A stretch of 64,000 bases of DNA from Trinickia acidisoli (GCF_017315725.1 NZ_JAFLRG010000001.1:1488001-1552000); one strand, 5' to 3'; counted from the stretch's first letter, positions 53,040 through 61,518 are shown. Made by a program: numbers and translations. The notes: generated by a model not told the origin, from the sequence alone.

Positions 53040-54283
53040 GCTTGGTACTCCACCGCAAAATGAGCTTTGCTCGTGTCGACGAACGCATCGAACTCGCTGG
53101 ACGGAATCGAGGTGACGTCCCACAGCGCCTGACCGATGAAGATTTCGCGATCGGCTTGCGGCAGGCGTTCGCCTTCTTTGACGAAGAGCTTGTCGATGAC
53201 GCTTGGGTGCCCCGTGTCTCGGCGGTCGAGCCGGGCGACGATGCGGCCGGGCTCGCCGAAAAAGACGCGAAAGAACGTCTTGCGTCGCGCCTCGGCTGCC
53301 TGCGCTTCACAGGTGTCGCCGATCAGTTCGATCCATCGGCCGATGAGATCGACGCCGCAATGCAGGCGTGTGCTGTCGACGATATAGGCGCCCCCGATAC
53401 GAGGATTGGCCTCGATGAGCTCCCATCCGTCCTGTTCGTGATAACGCGCCTCGACGTGGTACACGCCCTCATCGACACTGAGTGCGGACAGACAACGCGT
53501 GACGAAATTCGCGCCCGTGTCGATCGCCTGCCCGCTCAAGCCAACCGGCGGGCAGACGCACGCGTTTTCGAGGACGGTGCGCGCAGCGGCCGTCAGATCG
53601 ACCTTCTCGTGGATGGCGTGAACGATGGCACTGTTCCGATAGACGCTGACCTCGAAGCTGAATTCGTCGCCTCGAATGAAGTCTTCGACGATGAATTCAG
53701 GCTGCGAGGCGAACACGCCGTCATAGGCGCGATCGGCGGCTGCCCATTGCCAAAGTTCGGCCAGCTCGGCGAAGTCGCGCAGCTTGTCCGCCCGGAATGC
53801 GCCGAATGAGGCGAGGCCCGTTCTCGGCTTGACGAAATAGCGGCTGCGTTCGTTGAGCGAGGCGAACGTCGCAGCATCGAGCAAGCGAGCTTGCTTGCGC
53901 GAGAGCCCGTGCTCATTGAGCGTACTGCGAAATGCGTACTTGTCGCGCAGCCGCGCGATGGCCTCGGGTGCCGCGTCGCGTGCACCGATTCGACGATTGG
54001 CGTGCGCCATCAAGCCGCGATATGCGTCCCACACCGAGATGCAACCGACGATCTCGATGTCGCGGCTCGCGACATCGATGAAGCGATCGACGTCTTGTTG
54101 GGTGAGCGACAGGGCGTCGGTGACATGGCTGCACGCCACGCGCTCGAGCCAATCGGGCGCGATTGCCCGAGCGGATCGCGACGCCAGCACGCATGCCGCC
54201 ATGCCGCGTTGCGCGAGCTGATCGGCAATCACGCCCACCATCGTCAGACCTTGATGAGACAGAACGACAAACCCTTTCTTCAT
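53036..54283 (-). CDS. ATP-grasp ligase, first of three
   Basis: A 415-residue ATP-grasp protein. It starts MKKGFVVLSHQGLTMVGVIA (a Rossmann-like N-domain), with nucleotide lysine in RYFVKPRTGLASFGAF, hinge EFIVEDFIRGDEFSFEV, and full E-x-N-x-R metal motif in ELIEANPRIGGAYIV. The frame is open to 54433, but ATG 54283 fits the domain start and clears the upstream gene. The low resemblance to its two neighbours implies different substrates. Confidence 0.83.
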   Translation of the reverse strand: MKKGFVVLSHQGLTMVGVIADQLAQRGMAACVLASRSARAIAPDWLERVACSHVTDALSLTQQDVDRFIDVASRDIEIVGCISVWDAYRGLMAHANRRIGARDAAPEAIARLRDKYAFRSTLNEHGLSRKQARLLDAATFASLNERSRYFVKPRTGLASFGAFRADKLRDFAELAELWQWAAADRAYDGVFASQPEFIVEDFIRGDEFSFEVSVYRNSAIVHAIHEKVDLTAAARTVLENACVCPPVGLSGQAIDTGANFVTRCLSALSVDEGVYHVEARYHEQDGWELIEANPRIGGAYIVDSTRLHCGVDLIGRWIELIGDTCEAQAAEARRKTFFRVFFGEPGRIVARLDRRDTGHPSVIDKLFVKEGERLPQADREIFIGQALWDVTSIPSSEFDAFVDTSKAHFAVEYQA

Positions 54284-54329
54284 GATCGACGTCCTTGCGA
54301 TGTCGTCGTGCCGGGGGACGCCGGCGCGC

Positions 54330-55085
54330 TTAGGCCACTTGTTTTTCGGGCTGTCCGTAACGCACGTACATATCTTCGAAGAACATCTTGAGCAAATCCT
54401 GGATCTCGGCGAGATAGCGTTTGACGTCGGCAAGATCCTGCTCGTCGTCGATGAGCAAGCTCAGGATGTTCCACATGTCCTGCGTGTGGTCCTCGACGAG
54501 ATCGGTATTCAGATGCGCGGCTTGGCCCGTGATCTTTTCGCGCCCGATCGACTCGGCCATCGCCTTGATTTGCTTGGGCGTGATTTTTTGCGTCGTGTAT
54601 TCGACCAGATAGCTGTAGCAAATCACGCCGAGCGGCCGTTCGTGTTCGGCAACGAAGTAGAGGTAGCCGGCGAGCAGTCGCGTGGCGAAACTCGGTTCGC
54701 TGGCATAGATTTCTTCCTGGCTTACGCCGATGCGCTCTGCGTCCTGCATGAACAGCGTGTCGTGCAGCATCTCTTCGTCTTGATACGCGGCATAGAGTTT
54801 CGCGGCCTGCGCGTGCAGCTTCGTGATCTTATGAAGCGCATTGCTCTGGGCGCTGCGCATGAGCCTGATACGCCAGGAGTGTTCGATCAGCGAGCGCCGG
54901 TAGTACGGTTGGTGCACTTCCTTGCCTTCGAAGTGACGGGCATAGGGCACGGTGTTGTTCCATTCCTCGATCTTGCCGTCGAGAAAGTGGTCGATATCGC
55001 GCTTGGCTTGCGCGCTCGCTTCTCTGTCGAGGAAAGGCTTGCTGCGAACGATTGAACGATCGGTGATGCGGTTTCTCAATTGCAT
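54330..55085 (-). CDS. Heme-oxygenase-like di-iron oxidase (HDO)
   Basis: A 251-residue all-helical protein of the iron-containing redox enzyme family with a heme-oxygenase/TenA-like fold. Likely metal ligands: E105-x2-H108 in YQDEEMLHDTLF, E162 in LVEYTTQK, and H191, D195 and H200 in HLNTDLVEDHTQDMW. Relatives perform N-oxygenation, C-C cleavage or fragmentation of amino acids in natural-product pathways. It sits 10 bases after a ferredoxin gene that could reduce the di-iron centre. The precise reaction is unknown. Confidence 0.82.
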   Translation of the reverse strand: MQLRNRITDRSIVRSKPFLDREASAQAKRDIDHFLDGKIEEWNNTVPYARHFEGKEVHQPYYRRSLIEHSWRIRLMRSAQSNALHKITKLHAQAAKLYAAYQDEEMLHDTLFMQDAERIGVSQEEIYASEPSFATRLLAGYLYFVAEHERPLGVICYSYLVEYTTQKITPKQIKAMAESIGREKITGQAAHLNTDLVEDHTQDMWNILSLLIDDEQDLADVKRYLAEIQDLLKMFFEDMYVRYGQPEKQVA

Positions 55086-55095
55086 GGTTGCTCTC

Positions 55096-55368
55096 CTAGT
55101 TCACTTCACGCATAACGACGTCGCCAAACGCCCGGCACTGGCACGCCAGGCGTATCGCGGGATCGGTTTCTCCGGTCAGCTCGAACAGGCGCGTTTCGCG
55201 TTCGGTCTTGATCGACAAGTTTTCCGCGCCATTGATGATTTGGATCATGCAAGTCCCGCAATTTCCAGATCGGCATCCGAACATGATGTAATCGTCAAGC
55301 TCGATGAGATCGACCGCCTCCTCGAACTCGAATTGCGCCGCGGACCGCTCGAACGTCAAAGTCGGCAT
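55096..55368 (-). CDS. Plant-type 2Fe-2S ferredoxin
   Basis: A 90-residue [2Fe-2S] ferredoxin with the C32-x4-C37-x2-C40 motif (CRSGNCGTC) and C76 in RLACQCRAFGD as fourth ligand. Lies between the LLM monooxygenase and the di-iron oxidase in one operon, so it is the probable electron donor for the di-iron oxidase. No dedicated ferredoxin reductase is seen in the operon. Confidence 0.9.
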   Translation of the reverse strand: MPTLTFERSAAQFEFEEAVDLIELDDYIMFGCRSGNCGTCMIQIINGAENLSIKTERETRLFELTGETDPAIRLACQCRAFGDVVMREVN

Positions 55369-55432
55369 AGCTGTTTCAACTCATGAAGGTGGCGACGATT
55401 GGAAGCGTCGCGCTTTGTGCAGCGGCCCGCGC

Positions 55433-56569
55433 TTAAGCAGCGCGGCTCTCGGTTTCGGCACGGCGCTCGAGATCGCGGATGATCGGCAGGACGTGCTCGC
55501 AGAATCGGCGCATTTCCGCACGAGTGGGCCAGCCGGAAAGAATGAATTCGGTCACGCCGGCCGGCTTGTACGAAACGAGGTATTGCGCGACTTCGGCGTA
55601 GCTGCCGACGACACACAAGGCGGGGCCGCCGCGGTAGGCGACGGCGCCCGACCACAGCATGGGGGAAACCCAATCGTTCTTGGCCGCGTCGGCAAGGCGG
55701 AACGAACTCTTGACGGCTTCTGAATCCGATTTCGCCACGAACTCGCGGATCGTGTTGCGGTGTGCTTCGTCGGGATCGGCCATCATGGCTTCGATTTCGG
55801 CCAATGCCTCTTCGCGCGTGGGGCGCGCCAGCACGTGCATGCGCAGTCCGATCTCGCGGTTTGCCTGCAACAAGTCACCGTTGCTCGCCAAAATGCCTTC
55901 GGGCGTGTCCCCGTAGCGCAGCCAGCAATCGGCCCAGCGAATCGCGGTTTGCTTGGCGAGCGAGGACCCCCCGCTCAAATAGATGCGAGGGCGCCCGTTG
56001 CCCTTGAACGGCAGGCCGAGCCTCGCTTTTTCGAGCTTGTAGAACGAACCCTCGTGCGAGATCGGATGCGATTCGTTCCAAAAGCGATGCAAGAGAGAGA
56101 GAAATTCCTCGCTCCGATGGTAGCGATCGTCATGCGCGAGAAAGTCGCCGTAATAGCCTTGCTCTTCGGGTGAGATCCCGGCAACGAGATTGAGCGAAAC
56201 GCGATCGTTCGACATCCACGACAAGGTGTTGACGACTTGGGCGAACAGCGTCGGAGAGAGCAGCCCGGGCCGATACGCGAGGATATAGTTAAGACGCTTG
56301 GTTTCTCTGGCCAACGCGCCGATCAGCGGAAGCGGGTCGGCCAAGTGGAAGCCTATCGCCATCAGAAGGCCGTCGATGCCGCATGCCTCGGCTTCTTGGG
56401 CAAAGCTCACGAGCCCGTCGAGATCGAGCTCGTGCGCCAAGTCCTTTTCAGACGCGCGCGTATTACCGCTGCCGCGCGGCGCTCCCCAGTTGATCTTAAG
56501 CGGCTTCACTTTCACCTCGTTCGAAGTTGAATCGACACTGTTTGCGACGGCCGCGAACGGACCATGCAT
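55433..56569 (-). CDS. LLM-class flavin-dependent monooxygenase (SsuD-like)
   Basis: A 378-residue luciferase-like monooxygenase resembling alkanesulfonate monooxygenase: INWGAPRGSG, SLNLVAGISPEEQGYYGDFL, DDRYHRSEEFL, and the flavin-site stretch RIYLSGGSSLAKQTAIRWAD. It uses reduced FMN, presumably from the SsuE-like protein of the operon, to oxygenate S, N or C. The first 20 residues are poorly conserved, so a GTG near residue 20-22 may be the real start. First gene of the operon after a 511-base promoter region. Confidence 0.86.
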   Translation of the reverse strand: MHGPFAAVANSVDSTSNEVKVKPLKINWGAPRGSGNTRASEKDLAHELDLDGLVSFAQEAEACGIDGLLMAIGFHLADPLPLIGALARETKRLNYILAYRPGLLSPTLFAQVVNTLSWMSNDRVSLNLVAGISPEEQGYYGDFLAHDDRYHRSEEFLSLLHRFWNESHPISHEGSFYKLEKARLGLPFKGNGRPRIYLSGGSSLAKQTAIRWADCWLRYGDTPEGILASNGDLLQANREIGLRMHVLARPTREEALAEIEAMMADPDEAHRNTIREFVAKSDSEAVKSSFRLADAAKNDWVSPMLWSGAVAYRGGPALCVVGSYAEVAQYLVSYKPAGVTEFILSGWPTRAEMRRFCEHVLPIIRDLERRAETESRAA

Positions 56570-57080
56570 GTCTGTCGGGCGTCGGTGAATCGGACTGGTG
56601 GGAGATTAGTCGAATTGGATGGGTGCGGAGCGCAGATTCAATAATTTTAGGGTCGTTGCAAAAAAATTAACGATGGCCTCGTTTGTTTCCAAAGATTTAA
56701 TTTTTGAAAAATTGCTGGATTCGATTTGGTAATGGGAGATTTTTATCATGACGAATTCGCATATCGATAGGAGCGCTTCGCAAGCGTTGATGCGTGGGCG
56801 CTTGCATAACATGCGGCGACTGCGAATACGTCGATAGCGGATCTCGACTTCGCTTCGAATGCGTAGTGAGTATGACGAATGAAGGCTGCGCAGGGAGGAA
56901 ACGTTTTCTTCCGGTTGCACGATCTCGGTGCAATTGGCACGGGGCGACTGCTTGCAATCGCTTGTTTCGGGTGCGATTGCAAGCGAGCCGATATTTATTT
57001 TGCTGCGCCGACAGCGCAGGCGCCGTGACGAATGCCTTAGCCGAGTCGAGGTGCCCGCTGGGCGACGTGAGGCGCCGCGG
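56570..57080. promoter_or_regulatory. AT-rich control region of the nine-gene operon
   Basis: These 511 bases are markedly AT-rich between 56600 and 56760 compared with the GC-rich genes. They include a perfect 15-bp palindrome at 56699-56713 (AATTTTTGAAAAATT), a candidate binding site. Several small frames (for example 56606-56920 minus) lack family features or ribosome sites. It lies between the LysR-type regulator gene and the operon it probably controls. Confidence 0.5.
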
Positions 57081-58037
57081 CTAGGCCGGAACGCTTTCCG
57101 CGTCGTGTATGAATGTTTTCGATTCGACGACCCGTGATATCGCGTCGTGTTCCAGATGCGCCTTCGCCCGCGCCGAGATCGATGCCCGGACTCTGTCGAC
57201 TAGCGCGGAGTCGACGATGCATTGATGCCAATACAGGCGAACGTCGAACGGTCGCGTCGGGGCCAAGTCGACCAATTCGCCGCGTTCGAGGAGCGCGGTG
57301 ACTTGAGACTGCGGCGCAAGCCCGAATCCCATGCCGAGACGGATGGCGTTCAGGCGCGTTTCGGCGGAGGGAAACGCGTGCCGGGGATAATTGTCGACGC
57401 AGACGCCGAACGCCTTGCGCAAGAAAGCATCGTGTGTTCGTTCCTGGCTGGCAAGCACGACGGCGTGGGTCGAGAGCGCGCGCGGCAAGTCGAGCCCGTC
57501 GGGGAAAGCCCGCGCCGCGAACCGCGGCTCGGCCACGCAGCGGTAGCGCAAGGTGCCGAGCGTATCGCAGGAAAAGCCCCTCGACGGCGTGGGGGACGTG
57601 GAGAGGCAGCCGAGCAATTCGCCTCGCCTAAGCATCTCCGTCATGTTGTATTCGCCGTCGACGGTGACCTCGAACGATACGTGCGACGCGTGTTCGATAT
57701 CGGACAGAACCGATTGAAACCAGGTCGACAGCGAGTCTGCATCGACGCCCAATGCGATTTGGACAGGCCCGCCTACGGCCTTGTCGCCGCGGATCGCCCT
57801 GAGCGTATCGGATTCCAACAGGCGCAACGCTAGCACATGGCGTAGCAGATATTCGCCGTGGATCGTCGGTGCGACGGGCTTGCTGCGCACGATGAGCTCG
57901 CGCGAAAGGCATTCCTCCAATGCGCGTATGCGCTGCGACACCGCACCGCGTGAGAGATTTAGGTGAAGCGCGGCGCGTTCAAAGCTGCGGAACTTCAAAA
58001 CGGTAGCGAATGCTTCTAGCTGATCACGGTCGAGCAT
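57081..58037 (-). CDS. LysR-family regulator of the ArgP/LysG type
   Basis: A 318-residue LysR regulator. The helix-turn-helix is at residues 1-60 (MLDRDQLEAFATVLKFRSFE, ALHLNLSRGAVSQRIRALEE), closest in look to ArgP/LysG, which sense lysine and arginine and drive amino-acid exporter genes. It is encoded upstream of and in the same direction as the nine-gene operon and is its most likely regulator. ATG 58037 fits the family start; the open frame runs on to 58145. Confidence 0.88.
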   Translation of the reverse strand: MLDRDQLEAFATVLKFRSFERAALHLNLSRGAVSQRIRALEECLSRELIVRSKPVAPTIHGEYLLRHVLALRLLESDTLRAIRGDKAVGGPVQIALGVDADSLSTWFQSVLSDIEHASHVSFEVTVDGEYNMTEMLRRGELLGCLSTSPTPSRGFSCDTLGTLRYRCVAEPRFAARAFPDGLDLPRALSTHAVVLASQERTHDAFLRKAFGVCVDNYPRHAFPSAETRLNAIRLGMGFGLAPQSQVTALLERGELVDLAPTRPFDVRLYWHQCIVDSALVDRVRASISARAKAHLEHDAISRVVESKTFIHDAESVPA

Positions 58038-58316
58038 ATGCCTATATCCGAAAAGAGAGTACGGGTTGCAAGAAACGTCTCGACGATTGCATGACATTGG
58101 CTTGCGCTGGGCATTGCGTTTGCCACTGCAACACCGGCGCGGCACATTCGCGCCGACGCGGGAGGCAGAAGGATTCGGGCGTTGTTATGGACTGGAAACC
58201 TGCCGTGGCGCACCGAAGCCGTGGGCAGTGAGAGGGGTAATGGAGGTGCCGAAAAGGGTTTGACTTGCACGGCGCCGCACGGCGGCGGCATGTGCATACG
58301 GCAGTCCTTACTGCGC

Positions 58317-58335
58317 GGCCGGCACGAGGCCGGCC
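58317..58335. terminator. GC hairpin after the MATE gene
   Basis: GGCCGGC at 58317-58323 pairs with GCCGGCC at 58329-58335 (five-base loop), seven bases beyond the MATE stop on the minus strand. No T-run follows, so termination is only suggested. The rest of the 58038-58342 gap shows no gene. Confidence 0.35.
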
Positions 58336-58342
58336 AAAGGCC

Positions 58343-59824
58343 TTAGCGCTCGGACGCGACGCTGATCGACGATGTGCCGATATGTCGCATCGGGGCCGGC
58401 GTGTTGCGAAACCATGTGCCGGACAGCGTGGCAATCACGATGACGACACCGTACAGAAACATCGCCGCGCCTGCTACCGCGAAGAAGGCGACGAGCGAGC
58501 CCGTCAAGCGCAGCGCGATCCAGCCGCCGCCCACTGTCAGCAATAGGCGAAAGAACCCGGAGAGCAGCGGCCACTTGAGCCGGCCCGCCCCCTGCGACGC
58601 GAAGTAGAGCGACCAGCCCATGCCGAAGAACCCATAGAACGGCCCAACAGAGCGCAGATAGACGGTGCCGGCGGCGAGCATTTTCGGATCGTGACTGAAG
58701 AGGCCGAGCCAAGCGTGCGGCCAAATGGCCACGACTAGTCCGATCGTTTCCGCCAAGGCGAAGGCAAGGCCGCCACCGACCATCGCGACGCGCAATGCGC
58801 GCTCGGGCTGCTTCGCGCCGATGTTCGATCCCACCATCGCCACGAGCGGCGCGCCGATGCCGAATGCCAGCGGGGCAATGAAGTATTCGAGCCGCGCGCC
58901 GGTACCGTAGCCGGCGACAGCGGCCGTGCCGGCATACGCGCCCACGAGTGCCGTCGACAGCGCAATCATGACGTTGGTCTGCAGCGAATTGATCGTCGCC
59001 ATGCCGCCCACGACCAAAATGTTGCGAAACATCGGCCATGCGAGCCGGCCGCGGCGCAGACGCGCAGGGTTGCGCCCGCTCAAGCAATACTGGCCGAGTA
59101 TCGCCGCGCCGACACCATAGTAGAGCAGCAGCGCGTAGCCGGCGCCGGCAATGCCGAGCTTCGGAAACGGCCCGATACCGAAGATCAGGCATGGCGAGAG
59201 CGGAATGAGAAAGAATGCGCCGCCGCAGATGACGAGCCCCGGCACGAGCATGTTGCCCGTGCCGCGAATGGCACTCGCGAATGCATTCATGACCCACATC
59301 AGCGTGATGCCGCAGAAAATCACGTTCGAGTAGGCGAGCGCCGCGTGCAGCGATGCGCCCTTGCCGCCGAGCAGCGGATACAGCCACCGCGCCGCCGCCA
59401 ACTCGGCCACCGAGAAAACGACGCCGAGCACGATGTTGAGCACGAGCGCGTGCAGCACGTAGCGATCGGCCTCAGCTTTCCTATCTGCGCCGAGTGCGCG
59501 CGCAATCGCCGATGAAATCCCGCCTCCCATTGCGCCTTGCGACATGTTCTGCATGAGCATCAGCAACGGCAGCACGAGGGCGGTGCCCGCCAGGGTATCG
59601 GTGCCCAGGCGTGCAACGAACCACGATTCGATCAAACCCGTGCTCGACTGCGCAATCATCATGAGGATGTTGGGCCAGGCCAGCGTGAGCACGGTGCGTG
59701 CAACGGGGCCTTCCAGCATGGCCCGCAGGCGCGGGTTCGGGGCAGTCGCGCGGTGCGCGCTTCCTGTTGCGGGCCCGTGGCCCGGTTCTCTCTCGTTCGG
59801 CTTCATGATGACGGATCGGCCCAT
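58343..59824 (-). CDS. MATE-family multidrug/metabolite exporter
   Basis: A 493-residue multidrug and toxic compound extrusion protein with about twelve membrane helices. Family marks: LAWPNILMMIAQSSTGLIES near the N-terminus, GGGISSAIARALGADRK, and the second-half repeat FGIGAPLVAMVGSNIGAKQP. Starts ATG 59824 or, six codons on, 59806. It faces the MarR gene across a region with repeated TATGCACG motifs. It could export or protect against the product of the neighbouring operon, or export unrelated drugs. Confidence 0.88.
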   Translation of the reverse strand: MGRSVIMKPNEREPGHGPATGSAHRATAPNPRLRAMLEGPVARTVLTLAWPNILMMIAQSSTGLIESWFVARLGTDTLAGTALVLPLLMLMQNMSQGAMGGGISSAIARALGADRKAEADRYVLHALVLNIVLGVVFSVAELAAARWLYPLLGGKGASLHAALAYSNVIFCGITLMWVMNAFASAIRGTGNMLVPGLVICGGAFFLIPLSPCLIFGIGPFPKLGIAGAGYALLLYYGVGAAILGQYCLSGRNPARLRRGRLAWPMFRNILVVGGMATINSLQTNVMIALSTALVGAYAGTAAVAGYGTGARLEYFIAPLAFGIGAPLVAMVGSNIGAKQPERALRVAMVGGGLAFALAETIGLVVAIWPHAWLGLFSHDPKMLAAGTVYLRSVGPFYGFFGMGWSLYFASQGAGRLKWPLLSGFFRLLLTVGGGWIALRLTGSLVAFFAVAGAAMFLYGVVIVIATLSGTWFRNTPAPMRHIGTSSISVASER

Positions 59825-59837
59825 TGAAATAGTTGAA

Positions 59838-59874
59838 TATGCACGTTTTAATTCAATTTACGTGTATATGCACG
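59838..59874. promoter_or_regulatory. Probable MarR binding region with TATGCACG repeats
   Basis: TATGCACG occurs at 59838-59845 and again at 59867-59874. The second copy is part of CGTGTATATGCACG (59861-59874), palindromic at 12 of 14 positions. The repeats lie between the divergent MATE and MarR genes, as MarR operators usually do. Confidence 0.5.
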
Positions 59875-59931
59875 AATCTGTCAAGGCGCTAAACTTGCAC
59901 TTGTCGACAGATCGTGATATCCCAGATCCGA

Positions 59932-60420
59932 ATGAAAACGAACGCTCTCACGAAGACAGGCCGGAAGGCGGCCGTGTCGCTCTGCAACGGAGCGGCACTG
60001 CGCAAGGCTGCCCGCCGCTTGTCGCAACTCTATGACGACGTGCTCGCGCCGTCCGGGTTGCGCCTGTCGCAGCATTCCGTGCTCGTGCACATCGATCGGG
60101 CGGGTGCGCCCACGATGAGCGAACTCGCGAAGGACATGGTGCTGGACCGCTCGGGGTTGTCGCACAATTTGAGGCCGCTCGAGCGCGATGGTTTCGTCGA
60201 ATTGACAATCGACGCGACGGACAGGCGCAGCCGCCGCGTCGTATTGACGGCGGCGGGACGCAAGAAGCTGGCCGAATCCAAGGTGCTTTGGATGGATGCG
60301 CAGCGGCGTTTCGAACGCGCATATGGCGCGCAAAAAGCGGGGCGGTTGCGTGAGATGCTTTACGACATCTGCTCGGACGCGCTCTACGACGCATTCGTCG
60401 GTGAGCGCGATACCGTTTAG
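59932..60420 (+). CDS. MarR-family transcriptional regulator
   Basis: A 162-residue MarR repressor with the winged helix at residues of about 45-115 (HSVLVHIDRAGAPTMSELAK, VLDRSGLSHNLRPLERDGFV, ATDRRSRRVVLTAAG). The open frame begins at a GTG 59914, but ATG 59932 is a more usual start. Divergent from the MATE exporter and probably its repressor; the phosphopantetheinyl transferase follows on the same strand after 69 bases. Confidence 0.88.
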   Translation: MKTNALTKTGRKAAVSLCNGAALRKAARRLSQLYDDVLAPSGLRLSQHSVLVHIDRAGAPTMSELAKDMVLDRSGLSHNLRPLERDGFVELTIDATDRRSRRVVLTAAGRKKLAESKVLWMDAQRRFERAYGAQKAGRLREMLYDICSDALYDAFVGERDTV

Positions 60421-60489
60421 TCCACTTGATAGGAAGACGGCAGCGATGCTGCTGCACCTTTGCGAGGGTCCTTGCCGCCGCTGAACGCT

Positions 60490-61251
60490 ATGTCCATTAC
60501 CGCTGCGTTTTCCGACTCCCCACGCGCGTTCGAAACGATCGCGCTCGATGTTCCTCATGCGGCGCAGGCCGGCGTTACCGTACTGCGCGTCGCGTTCGAC
60601 TTCGGCGTTGCGCTCGATGCGAATGCGTTTTCGGTGCTGGCCGACGATGAGCGTGCGCGCGCCGCGCGCTTTCTACGTCATGAAGATGGCGTCCGCTTTG
60701 CCGCAACCCGCACGGCGCTGCGCGAGGCGATCGGCGAGTCGATTGGTTTGCCGTCCGCGCGCGTTTGCTTTCGTTACGACGCGGCGGGACGACCGAGTAT
60801 CGTCGACGGGCCAGCCGGCTTTGACTTCAACGTCTCGCATTCGGGAGCCTACGCGTTGATTGCGATAGCGCGTGCGCGGCGCGTTGGTGTCGATATCGAA
60901 TCGAAGCGTGCGACGCTCGATTGGCGCACGTTGGCCGAAGCGGTCTTCGCACCGCAAGATTGGGCATGCGTCGCGCGTTTGCCCGAGCATGCGCAACTCG
61001 AAGCATTCTTCGACGTTTGGACCGCGAAAGAGGCACTGCTCAAGGCGATCGGCATAGGGATTACGGCGGGGCTCGATCGGTTTTCGGTATTGGGCGGGAC
61101 AAGCCGCGTACCGTTCGTGCGAAGTGTCGAGTCGCAGACGCCGGCTCCGCTCGACGTACACGCTTACGAAGCGTACTGGTGCGAGGCACCGCCGGGGTAC
61201 GCTGCCTGCATCGCGTGGTCGAAGGCGAATACGACGTCGCCGAATCGATAA
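60490..61251 (+). CDS. 4'-phosphopantetheinyl transferase (Sfp type)
   Basis: A 253-residue Sfp-type transferase that activates carrier proteins with the CoA arm. Motifs: FNVSHSGAYALIAI, the metal site D135-x-E137 in VGVDIES, and the W177-T-A-K-E-A-L-L-K185 signature. Such enzymes usually serve NRPS or PKS systems, but no carrier-protein gene lies in the window; it may be the genome's general transferase. Start at ATG 60490; a TTG 30 bases upstream is in frame. Confidence 0.9.
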   Translation: MSITAAFSDSPRAFETIALDVPHAAQAGVTVLRVAFDFGVALDANAFSVLADDERARAARFLRHEDGVRFAATRTALREAIGESIGLPSARVCFRYDAAGRPSIVDGPAGFDFNVSHSGAYALIAIARARRVGVDIESKRATLDWRTLAEAVFAPQDWACVARLPEHAQLEAFFDVWTAKEALLKAIGIGITAGLDRFSVLGGTSRVPFVRSVESQTPAPLDVHAYEAYWCEAPPGYAACIAWSKANTTSPNR

Positions 61252-61266
61252 GCACTCCTAATCAGT

Positions 61267-61518
61267 TTATTCGCCACGTTGCCGCGCTCGGGCGTCGAAA
61301 GACGCTGCTCGCTCGCGCAACGGTTCAAGCAGCGGACGCAGGCCGTTGTGATCGAGCTCTTGCATGAGCGCGAGCAGGCGGCCGATCTCTCCGGGCGGAA
61401 AGCCTTCGCGTGCAAACCAATTGAGGTAATGACCGGGCAAATCGGCGAGGGGCCTGCCCTTGTATTTGCCGAAAGGCATGGCGAGTGTCACGAGGCGTTC
61501 GAGGTCGTGCGTATCCAT
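61267..61518 (-). CDS. DUF3820-family small protein
   Basis: An 83-residue DUF3820 protein: TLAMPFGKYKGRPLADLPGH then YLNWFAREGFPPGEIGRLL. The MPFGKYKG-x-P-L-x-D-L-P-x-x-Y-L-x-W core is intact. Members are often labelled quorum-sensing-regulated virulence factor, but the mechanism is unclear. The open frame reaches 61641, though conservation starts at ATG 61518. Confidence 0.85.
   Translation of the reverse strand: MDTHDLERLVTLAMPFGKYKGRPLADLPGHYLNWFAREGFPPGEIGRLLALMQELDHNGLRPLLEPLRERAASFDARARQRGE

Noticed and set aside
56606..56920. 104-codon minus-strand frame in the operon control region
   Set aside because: Lies in the AT-rich promoter region, lacks a ribosome site and shows no domain features.
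60490..61251. Phosphopantetheinyl transferase as proof of an NRPS/PKS cluster
   Set aside because: No carrier protein, condensation, adenylation or ketosynthase domain is encoded in the window, and such transferases are often genome-wide general enzymes.
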